Positions 53,157 to 64,000 of a stretch of DNA of 64,000 nt are shown here, piece by piece. The position numbers and the translations under genes were made by a program. The stretch is taken from NCBI RefSeq assembly GCF_019649055.1, contig NW_026570224.1, forward strand, positions 2,976,001 to 3,040,000, in the 5' to 3' direction. The DNA comes from Paramacrobiotus metropolitanus. Its lineage: Eukaryota; Tardigrada; Eutardigrada; Parachela; Macrobiotidae. The notes below the pieces were generated by a model. It made no database searches and had not been told where the DNA came from. It saw only the letters and a program-made list of their open reading frames with translations. Every line of letters starts with the position of its first letter. Position 1 is the stretch's first letter.

Positions 53157-56100
53157 TCATCCTTCTGGTTTTTCGAGCCAGTAGGTAATACACTCGCCCT
53201 TTCCCTAAAATTAAAAATCGGATTGAATATACACAATGAATCACATGTGCTGTCACTTATAATCGCATCAAGGTACAGTTAGGACTGTATCTAGTTAACA
53301 CAAAATAAAATTAATTTGATCTTGTAACCGTCACGGTTAAAATTAGAATGTCGCGCTGATAAAGCTATGCGACGACGCGAGTATTGACATGCGTACCTTC
53401 ACAAAAATAATCCCCCGTTGTACTAGAACCACCGTGCTCTCTGTGAGCATCAATCCAGCGGTACCAGCGCTGACATGGATTTTTGATGGTAATCCGTGAC
53501 TCTCCATGCGTGATGCCGTATTTACGGTATCACCAAATCTGCAAATTAAAATTAGTACTGGTTAATTGTACATTAATAGTTTATCGGTATAACGTACATG
53601 CAGAATCTTGGACATTTGAATCCAACGATACCAGCTGCACATGGCCCTGTGAACAACCACTACAGTTTAACCATGGCATAGTTTGCCATGGTTTAACCAT
53701 CTACGTAATGAAATGTACTGCATTTGAAAAATGTACTGCATGTGAATGAAAATGAATATCCTCCTAGATAAATGTACTGCATTTGCACATACTATAAATA
53801 ACGTTAATATAACGTTCGTTTTCACAATGAGTTTTAAAAAATTATAATAAATAAATTTTTGTAAATGTAGAAGATTAATTTGCATCATTCATTGGCCTTG
53901 ATTAAATTACATTTGGGCCGGTTTCTACAGCGTATTTCCATAATATGGTAGCATTTCGAAAGAAGTCAGTGCAAGTTGAGCCGTGCGATATGCAATTCTA
54001 TCGACCCAATTTTAATTAGCTGGCCCTGTTATTGACAGAAATACCTGAATTAATGCCACTCCTTAATTGCAGGCCGTATTTGTCAGTAAAGACTTGAAAT
54101 GTTTCCCGGAAGCGCAGAGCTAAATTGCATATCTCCTTTGCATGCCTGTTTTCATTACGCTCAGGAATCCCACTTACAACCTTCAAACGTCAAATTTATT
54201 TTAGGCACGCCAAACATTTATTCTGGTTTTCGGCCGTAAACGCTCTGATTTTATAATTTTGATTTGTACATGTAAAGCTGTCGGTTCCGTGTCCTATGCT
54301 AGCGCTATTATTAGATGATAGCTGCAATGATTTGCGTGCAGAGTTGTTATTCAGGCTAGTACTAACCAAATAGCTATCCGCAATAGTTTCCATTTTGAAC
54401 ACAGAAAACCCTGGAAGAATAAGATCAAGTGCGGTGTAGACGCTGTTCAGGAGCTGAGCAATTTCGATCGGCGAATGCTGCTGAATGAACACTTGGAAGC
54501 CAAATAGAGACCCGAAGTAAAGTGTTGCCGATTCGTACAACTCGGCTTTGACAGGTGCGCCTTTCCGCAATTTCTCCACCAGAGATCTAAATAAAGTCCA
54601 GAGGTTTTACTTTTGATGTTCGTGATATGAGCAAACGATGCTAACCCATTATATCTATATTTATTAATGATTAATGAATCTCACGTTACTGTTTTTATTT
54701 ATGATTACATCAGTGTCTTACGTGGGAAGAAGTTCTCTGAGAAGCTTGTCACAGTTTTCCTGCTCGGCCAGCAAAACTTTAGTCCGGTCCAGTACAAGAT
54801 TTTCCAACCGATTTGCATATTTGTCTAACATATTTTGCATTCGTGTCATTAGGTTTGTATTGCGCTCGCCCAGTTTGTTTCGTAATTCTTTAATGATGTC
54901 GTTAGCGCAAAGGTCACGGTGATGGATTACATCTTTGCATGTCTTGAAGATCAGCAGGTACTGATCAATTTGCGGCGCCGGCATTGCTGCCGCATCTGCT
55001 GCTTGGACGGAGGCTTCTGTAAACAAATGTCGTAATTAATTTTAAGAAAAAAATCCTTCAGGCTTTGAAAGTAGGAGGGCATCACCTAATCCGTTTTCGT
55101 CTAATCCATTTTTATTGTCATTACCGTAAGAATCAAATAGAAACGTTCCGATTCTACCAAAGCTTGCAAGATCTCTTCTTTGGGAAGTGTGCCAATTGGG
55201 CAGCTTTTTTTCCGACGACTTATTAGCAATGTTGACCAGTTCTGTCACACTTGTCACAGAGAATAGTTCTGATACATTGTCGGCAGGTGACCATTTTGTT
55301 ATGTTTCGCATTAGCCGCTCGAACCCCAAATAGCCGATCTTTAGTGTAAACCTTGCGTCGATCAAGCAGGCTTCCGGTACAAGGAATCCGTGATACTTTA
55401 GGGGAGAGGCATGTATTTCTTTTAATCCCTGCGAAATAAAGCTTCTTGTCAATACAAAAATTTTTAATTTTATGTACAGTTTACAGGTGCACTACACTTT
55501 GAGACACGCTATAAATGTCGGTATTCAATTGCCGCATTGAGATGACCATTACTGTACCATGATCAGATCATGCAGAAACGAGCATTTGAAGTCCACATCC
55601 AGTTCAAACCCACAAGCGTGCAGAATGTCGTTTAATGATCCTTTGGCACAGTATTCACTTAGCAGCCAAAACTTTTGCGAATCGACGGTAATCCCAATTA
55701 GGCGGACGATGTTTAAATGGATTAATCCTTTTAACTTCACGGAACGGGATGACAAAATCAGACAATTTTAATATCGGAAATGTGTTACAAATGGGCTCTT
55801 ACATCCCATAGCAGCTTCCGGGCATCGGAATGTGGAAATTTGCCTGCCTCGTTTAGGTTCGTTACAGTGCTTTGAGTTGTCCATACGGGAATGCCTTTGT
55901 AAAGGGCATAAGATCCGCGAAGAAATCGAGTTCGCAAGCTTCCATGAAAGATCTGCTCTTCGATTCATTCATTAATTTGACAAACGGACATACTGATATT
56001 GCTGGAAGTTTAACATTTAAGTGGTTTACGTGCTGAATTTAGAGCAAGTACGAGTAACATATATATACATATGTATCTTTATTTATACGCCAAATCTATA

Positions 56101-59100
56101 GATCTGTTGGTTATAAATTAAGAAGTACATGTACCTGAGATTTTGTTCCTATCGTCACAAGATCAGTGAAATTCTTGGAAAATGATAATCCTGTTCGATG
56201 CATAAATTCCAACAGCTTGACGTCAACCCTCCACCAATCGTCCCAAAAGGCGGCTGTCTCTCTTTTAATTCGTCTGTAAAACCACCTCGAATTAGTTTAA
56301 TTTGCTGAGAAAACTGCTACTTATTTTTAAGCATATATGTAATGGCCAACACCTTTGAATAATAGTAGCATAGCACTCGTGATAGCAGTGCTCAAGAAAA
56401 AGGTCAGTTTAGTCGCGAACTGATACTTACCGGTTGCAGCATATAAACGATCCAATTAAAATTATAAAGAGCATCACGATTGTCAGTCCCGCCACCAGAT
56501 AAATTAAGGTATTGCCACCTAAAAATACAGAACGTTTCAATAAATTAATAAGTCCTATGGGGGAAATAGTTCTGTTGGCGTGTTCGACCATTCTTCCAAG
56601 CAGCGACTCACTTAGCAGACAAATTACGTCGTTATCCAAATAGCCACATCTGGGTCTATTTTTTGGCGGCACGCTGTCGGCGTTGCCCCAGTCTACCTGG
56701 GCAACCATCTGCTTAATGAGTCGTCGGCGAGCATCATAGTAAAACGCTGGCTATTGGATTGCAACCGTTTATTAATAATAACCGGCTAACATTGCAGTGC
56801 CAATATCTGGCATAAGTTGAGGTAACAATAAATTAAAAGGCACTTGCCTCAAGAAGTTTTGTGGAGATGTTCATGGCGCTTATGCAGTAATTACTTCTCC
56901 TTTCTCCTACATCGTCAATAAATGCATCCTCATACTCCAGAGTGAAGGTTCTGTTAAGAAACTGTGACGCTAGGTATTGTCCGTCCCATATTAAGTCCGG
57001 ATTCTCGTTCAGAGTGTGATTTAAAATCTGTGACATTGCAAATGTTACCAAACGAAAGCTTTTTCTATCTGTTTCGTTTCAGCACGTTTGTGCAATTATT
57101 CATAAATACAGTATTTTGCGTAGAAAACGACGAACGAAAAATAAGTGCTACGTACCATTCCCAGCATTTCTGTTGATTCATGTGCAGCAATTACGAATGC
57201 GTTTGGCTGCAAATTAAAAGGAAATCATTTATACGTCAGTAAGGTCACTAGAGTACACTGCAAAAATACTGTTTTCGCAGTATAATGTGCAGACAGACCG
57301 GCTCAGATTTGGGGTACGTAAAATTGAAATCTTGCCGAGACCGCTGGATGAGCTGGTCGAATAACGTTGGATCATTGTTCAGTCGTTCGTTGTAGCACGG
57401 AGCCAGTTGTTTCAGGCTTCGAAAAGCTTCCATTCCAATCTAAAAACATCTTACGTGCAAGTCGAACCAAACAGCAATTCGTGGCATGCACACCGTATAT
57501 TTTATACCAGGTCATCCGAATCATAGTACTGCCAAGTTAAATTCCCAAAATATCTGTTATTCCTCAGTGGTTCAACAGCAAAATACACCTAAATGCAACG
57601 ACGTACAAATAACAATAAGCAAAACGGGGCGTAGCGCAGAGATTGACAAGTACTTACGTATTCACCATTTGTCATTCCCATTTTTGCAGCTTGTATCTGT
57701 TGCAAAATTAGTACGTATATATCTATATATAGTTCTATAATCGCAATATAGGTAGATAGAATTAGTGACTACTATGACTGAATTTGGTGCTTTAATTCGT
57801 AATATTTACTGTTATTGCCCATTGGGACTCGTCAACTAAACGATGCACCGATTTTGCTTACCATAAATTTTCGAACGATTTTTGGCGTGCTTGAAAGAAT
57901 AACCACTGCAATTATGAAACATATGTATTAAAGATTTCTAATTAAGGCTTTTTTATCATGTACGAATATTTAGTCCAAAGCGTAAGACGAACGGGTTTTA
58001 TGGCGAATTTTATTATGTTTTGGAATAGCACAATATTTTATTGCATAAGTTCTGAAATTAATAAAAATTATGCAATTAACAGTTTGATACATACCCCGGC
58101 TAACTTTTTTAACCTCGATCAAAAGATCAGAGTACGCTACCGATTTGCTTGAATCGAATTCAAAGCGATATAGAGTGATGTTACTGTTTTCCTTTTGGGT
58201 CACAATATTAAGAAGTCCAGTCGGCCACAACTTGAAAAACGGTGCCATTGCCCCGGTATCCAATAAAACACCAATAGAGGTCCAAGAAAAATAACTGAAG
58301 ATATTAACAAACACCTCGGCAAACATAGCCAGTTGCATGGGGCCATTATTAATCGTCGTAGGATAATTTCTTCTGTTTCGCAACTGTTCATACGACAGCC
58401 CGCTAAAAATACAACTTCTTACAAAAAATAAACAGTGTCCTCTATTCATATATTCATAATATTTCATATTCTCGAGAGTTTTGCTTATAAGCATACCTGG
58501 TAAGCATAAGTACATTCCATTCTGTAAATAAAAAAATTTAGCCGTAAAACAAAATTTGGCGAAACATAGTCAACTACTTGCATCGATTTCGCCCAGTTGT
58601 TTATACATACCTTACTTAAATTATTTAAATGGTTTAACTTGACAATGCATTCATCGCAGATCGTGTGAAATCTTTTTCTTACCATTGAAATCAGAAATTA
58701 GTTCACACCTGGACACATTATTATATCCTTACCCTACACATACCTCTTGCCAATTTGCCCAGTGGAATCAAATCATCACATCCTTTAACAAAAAATCGAT
58801 CATAAAGATGCTCTTGTGCTTTTTTTACAGCCAGCTGGAGGGGTGTAGATTTATATAAAAATAACTAAGGGTCTTTTAAGTAACTTAGACCCTTAGGTGC
58901 CTGCAAAATAAAACAGTCGAATACTGTACCTGGGGGAATAAGAATAAATGGATTCGTGGGATTACGCTTTGTGTAGTAAAATTCTGACACCACGTCCACA
59001 TAATCCGCAAGATCAGAACAAGTAACTGCCTTTTTCGGACTCAAATATAAATGATCAACATTGTAACCGTATGTTCTGTTTAATTTCTCCAGACCTCGAT

Positions 59101-61196
59101 GCCTGTTCCAACCAAGGATTGACGATAAAATTGGCGTTTGTGCAATGCAAATTAAAATCATTTATACGTCAGTAAGGTCACTAGAGTACACTGCAAAAAT
59201 ACTGTTTTCGCAGTATAATGTGCAGACACAGACCGGCTCAGATTTGGGGTACGTAAAATTGAAATCTTGCCGAGACCGCTGGATGAGCTGGTCGAATAAC
59301 GTTGGATCATTGTTCAGTCGTTCGTTGTAGCACGGAGCCAGTTGTTTCAGGCTTCGAAAAGCTTCCATTCCAATCTAAAAACATCTTACTGAAGTTGAAC
59401 CAAACAGCAATTCGTGGCATGCACACCGTATATATTATACCAGGTCATCCGAATCATAGTACTGCCAAGTTAAATTCCCAAAATATCTGTTATTCCTCAG
59501 TGGTTCAACAGCAAAATACACCTAAATGCAACGATGTACAAATAACAATAAGCAAAACGGGGCGTAGCGCACAGATTGACAAGTACTTACGTATTCACCA
59601 TTTGTCATTCCCATTTTTGCAGCTTGTATCTGTTACAAAATTAGTACGTATATATCTATATATAGTTCTATAATCGCAATATAGACAGATAGAATTAGTG
59701 ACTACTATGACTGAATTTGGTGCTTTAATTCGTAATATTTACTATTATTGCCCATTGGTACTCGTCAACTAAACGATGCACCGATTTTGCTTACCATAAA
59801 TTTTCGAACGATTTTTGGCGTGCTTGAAAGAATAACCACTGCAATTATGAAACATATGTATTAAAGATTTCTAATTAAGGCTTTTTTATCATGTACGAAT
59901 ATTTAGTCCAAAGCGTAAGACGAACGGGTTTTATGGCGAATTTTATTATGTTTTGGAATAGCACAATATTTTATTGCATAAGTTCTGAAATTAATAAAAA
60001 TTATGCAATTAACAGTTTGATACATACCCCGGCTAACTTTTTTAACCTCGATCAAAAGATCAGAGTACGCTACCGATTTGCTTGAATCGAATTCAAAGCG
60101 ATATAGAGTGATGTTACTGTTTTTCTTTTGGGTCACAATATTAAGAAGTCCAGTCGGCCACAACTTGAAAAACGGTGCCATTGCCCCGGTATCCAATAAA
60201 ACACCAATAGAGGTCCAAGAAAAATAACTGAAGATATTAACAAACACCTCGGCAAACATAGCCAGTTGCATGGGGCCATTATTAATCGTCGTAGGATAAT
60301 TTCTCCTGTTTCGCAACTGTTCATACGATAGCCCGCTAAAAATAAAACTTCTTACAAAAAATAAACAGTGTCCTGTATTCATATATTCATAATATTTCAT
60401 ATTTTCGAGAGTTTTGCTTATAAAATTACCTGGTAAGCATAAGTACATTCCATTCTGTAAATCAAAAAATTTAGCCGTAAAACAAAATTTGGCGAAACAT
60501 AGTCAACTACTTGCATCGATTTCGCCCAGTTGTTTATACATACCTTATTTAAATTATTTAAATGGTTTAACTTGACAATGCATTCATCGCAGATCGTGTC
60601 AAATCTTTTTTTACCATTGAAATCAGAAATTAGTTCACACCTGGACACAATATTATATCCTTGCCCTACACATACCTCTTGCCAATTTGCCCAGTGGCAT
60701 CAAATCATCACATCCTTTAACAAAAAATTGATCGTAAAGATGTTCTTGTGCTTTTTTACAGCCAGCTGGAGGAGTGTAGATTTATAAAGAAAATAACTAA
60801 GGGTCTTTTAAGCAATTTAGACCCATAGGTGCTTGCAAAATAAAACAGTCGAATACCTGGGGGAATAAGAATAAATGGATTCGTGGGATTACGCTTTGTG
60901 TAGTAAAATTCTGACACCACATCCACATAATCCGCAAGATCAGAACAAGTAACTGCCTTTTTCGGACTCAAATATAAATGATCAACATTGTAACCGTATG
61001 TTCTGTTTAATTTCTCCAGACCTATGTCGAAACCAGGTCCAACCAAGGGGATTGACGATAAAATTGTTGGAGGCGTTAATCCATAACTGACCATGGTGAG
61101 GTTAAGTGTCGCATTGTGCATATCAACGAGCATTATCTGACATACGTTCACCAAAAATAATGCGGATGCAGTTAACGATACTGACCTTAACGTCAT
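53157..61196 (-). CDS. Receptor guanylyl cyclase (natriuretic-peptide-receptor type) with duplicated ligand-binding exons
   Basis: Single-pass receptor making cGMP. The model uses the upstream ligand-binding copy: 61196-60857, 60714-60676, 60454-60430, 60335-60028, 59838-59795, 59629-59591, 59374-59234; then 57206-57156, 57027-56848, 56750-56612, 56518-56431, 56273-56135, 55955-55803, 55734-55558, 55428-55086, 55016-54722, 54586-54367, 54180-54045, 53646-53598, 53538-53397, 53204-53157. All phases agree; 1031 residues, normal for the family. Order: signal peptide; ANF-receptor domain ([30 protein letters not shown]); RPRCGY; membrane segment ([17 protein letters not shown]); kinase-homology domain with the catalytic HRD and DFG lost ([20 protein letters not shown]); coiled coil; cyclase ([46 protein letters not shown]). 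The intron after 56848 has a GC donor (GAG|GCAAGT). The exon 55955-55803 acceptor is weak. One metal-binding Asp is missing (GSLFGF where SDIVGF is usual). Confidence 0.88.
57208..59134 (-). repeat. Tandem duplication, downstream copy of the ligand-binding exons
   Basis: About 1.93 kb almost identical to 59147-61066; the offset is 1934-1935 bp and differences are scattered single bases and 1-4-bp indels. It contains intact counterparts of the first seven receptor exons with the same phases, but its first exon has lost the signal-peptide part: the sequence before [13 protein letters not shown] is unrelated ([12 protein letters not shown]). It lies inside the intron between exon 7 of the upstream copy and the exon at 57206. 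Confidence 0.95.
59147..61066 (-). repeat. Tandem duplication, upstream copy of the ligand-binding exons
   Basis: Counterpart of 57208-59134, separated from it by a 12-bp filler (59135-59146). This copy is joined to the signal-peptide coding sequence (61067-61196). Confidence 0.95.
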
Positions 61197-62939
61197 CGGT
61201 AGTTGCGGTAATATAATATCTCGGGGCTAGCTGAGTATTGCATAGAAATCACAAAGAAACCAGTATCAGCGAATCATTACAGCAATAATCTGCTTACTGC
61301 AGAACCCGTAAACAGATATCTCCGTAAAGGTCACAAAATATAGTGTCATAACTTATTTGCGAAGAGCGTAAGTGTGATGTTAGCGCAATTGTGTACGTCC
61401 AGCTTGCATCGAATTGAAAATGAGTAAATGAAACAAAGCATTCGAAAAACCTTTCATGTATCGCGCCGGAAACGTTTTAGACTAGAAACAACAAAGCGGA
61501 AAATAAGTAACAAGTTTCGCGAATCCGATCTTTGCCGGTAGAAACGGGAATGCCACGCCTGCTTTGCATTCTTCTCAGTCATTCGCCCTTTACAAACACC
61601 AATGCAGTTGCTGTAGCGGTAGATATAATTATGCCATTACACAGCCTTAATTAATCACGGTTTTCGTTTGGGAATTCATTCATCATCTCAAGAGACCGCA
61701 GTACTACCGTCAACAATCGTATTCCGGATGGCAGCGGGGGTTATTTCCATGGAAGCTGTGTGCCACGTTATGCCGTGGAATTCTTTACAGCTGACTGTAA
61801 AGAAGAATGATCTGTCGACCTTTGGAGGGTATCTACAGCATTTCCACTAGGGAACAACCGAGATGATAGTAAGGAGTCTAAGGACATCCACCGCCTTCGC
61901 TCCTGGGTTCTGTGCACTTCTTTCGTTTTAGTGCATTATACCCTTTCGGTTATTCCCGATGTAACAGGAAGTGTAATCTAAAGCACAAGAAACGGCTACT
62001 GAATCTACTGGACAACGCTTATCGCCTATGAAAATATAAGTTTAGGCTGTTACTGTTTAAATGCCTCTGCAAGAAACGGGATAAAATTTCACGCTTTGCT
62101 ACTGGAAGTAATCCCATGAATTATTTGCCCAGAATTGCTTTTACCATTTACCGTGCTCCCGTTACACTCATGGCATGACACCGGTCCTAGACTTGGTTAA
62201 AAACGATATAATATAAGTATATTTACATCCGTAATTGGCTCCTGTACTGTATCAATTTTATTTGACTGAGGAACAATACCATATCAGAATATCATAATAT
62301 TTAAGTTTCTGAAATTCAACAGAACAGCGGCACTCTCATAATGAGTTAAAAATCTTCAGTACAATTACTCAGTTAATACAAATTGTACAACTTAATTACA
62401 AAGTATCTCGGTTTTTAATTTCCCCCTTTTTTGTAAGTATGTTAATTTTAAGTATTCGTACTAATTAATAAATAAATTTTTATTCACAATATTTACATCA
62501 GCGAGCACAACTCAGTAAACACAATCAAATAAAGAACTTGTCCCAATTAGTTAATTGCATTTGTCATCGAAAACTAAGTAACCAAGAAGCGGAGTAAATT
62601 AGCAAGAAGCCATTTTGACTAACTGTAACAGTCTGCGGTTACTAGTAAGGATCAGCGGAATAATTACGGAACCTTAAAGATCGCAATACCTTGTATCAAG
62701 GGCACTGCGTCATATCCACAGTAGATATACAAGTATGTCATTAGATTGATTTAAATATCCATCTGGTATGCATAGCTGAATGATTGCAAATTTCGGCATG
62801 AGTGCAAAGTGGCAAAAATTGTTTTTAATTATTTCGCCGATTACAGTTTGCGCGTATCACAGAATAATATGTCGCGGACACCTGCCTCAGGCACCTGTCA
62901 GTCAACCATCACTAGCCTTGAAGATGGATATTACAGTCT
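61197..62939. other. Intergenic region, no supported gene
   Basis: About 1.7 kb upstream of the receptor gene. The only open frames (for example 61668-61850) are short and unsupported. Confidence 0.4.
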
Positions 62940-62941
62940 CC

Positions 62942-62943
62942 TT

Positions 62944-62974
<31 letters not shown>
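62942..62974. repeat. TA microsatellite
   Basis: A run of TA dinucleotides interrupted once by TG. Confidence 0.8.
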
Positions 62975-63010
62975 CTCCACTACTATATGTAACCACTACT
63001 ACTATCAGTA

Positions 63011-63060
63011 CTATGTAATACCCTTCTTGAATAAAGACCATAATACCCTTCTTGAATGAA
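63011..63060. repeat. Short direct repeat
   Basis: AATACCCTTCTTGAAT occurs twice, 25-26 bp apart, at the 3' edge of the Kir-like fragment. Confidence 0.7.
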
Positions 63061-63069
63061 GACCCATTT

Positions 63070-63380
63070 TCCATAAGTTCCACCCATATTGACAACTGTG
63101 GAACTCTCCAGTATCTCTCATCAAATACGCCTTGAGTGTCACATGCAGCAGCAGATTGGTGCGGACGTTTCCCATACGGAAGAGAAGGCACATTTGATCG
63201 TTGCGGGTGCAGATAGTCGCACACTGGCTGAATAGGAGGGTTTGTGTGCGCTTTTGCGGGACATGCGTTTTGGCCAGAAGCAGCCCCACCAGGACGCTCT
63301 CCAAGAGGCAACTGACAATTAATCCAAAGCAAAGGAAAACAATGTCGCTGCGCATTCATCCGTTGGATAGCGCGGTGTAC
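63070..63380 (-). pseudogene. Inward-rectifier potassium channel (Kir) fragment, frameshifted
   Basis: After an acceptor (CCAG at 63381-63384) the sequence reads PRYPTDEC, the segment that follows the Kir selectivity filter, then after loss of one base near 63353 continues as SDIVFLCFGLIVSCLLESVL (second membrane helix), VGLLLAKTHVPQKRTQTLLF, FSQCATICTRNDQMCLLFRM and GNVRTNLLLHVTLKAYLMR, all in Kir order and spacing. Similarity ends at about GEFHS, where the direct repeat begins; the rest of the cytoplasmic domain is absent. No exons for the first helix or pore are seen up to 64000; they could lie beyond the edge. The frameshift and loss of the C-terminal domain suggest a pseudogene or a single-base error in a partial gene. 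Confidence 0.65.
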
Positions 63381-63410
63381 CTGGAAATGGCTGGAATATT
63401 ACTTTTGTAA

Positions 63411-63795
63411 CAAAATGTGTACAAGTAAAATCTTGCATTTTTATGTAGTAAAATCTCATACTTTACGTTTTTATTTTGCATCTGTGCATCAAGATGCTCT
63501 GCTGACCAATCAGCAAAACTCGGACGCGTATGACTTGTAACTATGCAGTATGCACTATGCCGCAGTAAAACAGGTAGCTGAAAACTGACCAGTGCACTGT
63601 AGTGCAACATTAGTTCGCTAACAGTACTAACTTTTTTTCAGATTATGATTTTCATAGGGGCCACAGTCTCGTCAACAGTTCGTTCCTTGTTAAGTTGTAC
63701 ATTTACCCTTGGTCCAAGCCAGTTGCTCTAGACAACCGCCATCTAGAGCGGGTTGTCGATCAAAATGACATTTTGATCCAATTATCTCATCCCAG
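63411..63795. other. Non-coding stretch
   Basis: No supported gene. It contains a short imperfect palindrome (GCCATCTAGAGCGGGTTG, near 63738) and leads into the tandem array. Confidence 0.3.
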
Positions 63796-64000
63796 GCATA
63801 ATTAGATTTTTTCTACAATTTTTTTTGCCACAAGAAAACATTACACTACAAGCATAATTAGATTTTTTCTGTGGCGGCCACAAGAAAACATTACACTACA
63901 AGCATAATTAGAGTTTTTTTGTGGCGGCCACAAGAAAACATTACACTACAATCATAATTAGATTCTTTTGTGGCGGCCACAAGAAAACATTACACTACAG
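63796..64000. repeat. Tandem array of about 50 bp, four copies, continuing beyond the window
   Basis: Each unit contains CATAATTAGATTTTTTCTG, then GTGGCGGCCACAAG (with the palindrome GGCGGCC/GGCCGCC-like core), then AAAACATTACACTACA. The first unit is degenerate. The array is cut by the right edge. Confidence 0.85.

Noticed and set aside
53980-54036. Possible cyclase exon directly after the exon ending at 54045
   Set aside because: All frames with the required phase hit stops; the true next exon is at 53646-53598, which encodes [12 protein letters not shown].
60418-60648. Minus-strand frame between receptor exons 2 and 3 (and its twin at 58485-58685)
   Set aside because: Intronic: splicing exon 2 directly to the 25-bp exon gives the conserved [12 protein letters not shown], which this frame would interrupt.

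Overview
The window is animal nuclear DNA. Nearly every gene is split by short GT-AG introns, often 50-500 bp, and the reading frames assemble into metazoan families: DNA ligase IV, DCPS, core-1 galactosyltransferase, SLC35B3, EXOC8, casein kinase 2 alpha and a receptor guanylyl cyclase. The compact, AT-rich, intron-dense layout and the lineage-specific secreted proteins suggest a small ecdysozoan, most likely a tardigrade. That placement is inference; no marker in the window proves it. Exon coordinates were read by hand from splice sites, frame phase and remembered family conservation.

Layout, left to right. 1-12 kb: LIG4 (minus, runs off the left edge, with a foldback MITE in an intron), RNF25-like RWD-RING E3 (plus), DCPS (minus) divergent from a small SWIB-domain protein (plus), C1GALT1-like enzyme (plus) convergent with a Ly6/quiver-like secreted protein (minus). 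14-21 kb: a tandem leucine-rich-repeat secreted protein, an Asn/Ser/Gly-rich secreted protein, and an Amt-type ammonium transporter with an apparent one-base frameshift. 23-29 kb: a prolyl iminopeptidase (minus), then a rearranged block bounded by inverted repeats that holds an eIF3b pseudogene fragment and a helix-turn-helix protein. 29-34.5 kb: SLC35B3-like PAPS transporter and METTL24-like methyltransferase.

35-47 kb: two minus-strand and one plus-strand members of what looks like an undescribed secreted protein family, interleaved with a DXD glycosyltransferase that carries an internal duplication, a damaged fucosyltransferase-like fragment, and EXOC8. 48-61 kb: CK2 alpha, then a complete receptor guanylyl cyclase whose ligand-binding exons are tandemly duplicated (about 1.93 kb per copy) and whose cyclase domain lacks one metal-binding Asp. 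61-64 kb: mostly noncoding, with a frameshifted Kir potassium channel fragment and a 50-bp tandem array at the right edge.

There is no operon logic; neighbours are functionally unrelated. Several genes act in the secretory pathway (C1GALT1, SLC35B3, the DXD glycosyltransferase, the GT11-like fragment, the METTL24-like protein), but that is co-occurrence only. The best candidates for something new are the three-member secreted family (LLALLL, then a charged block, then a hydrophobic tail ending in PTQ) and the cyclase receptor with duplicated ligand-binding exons.
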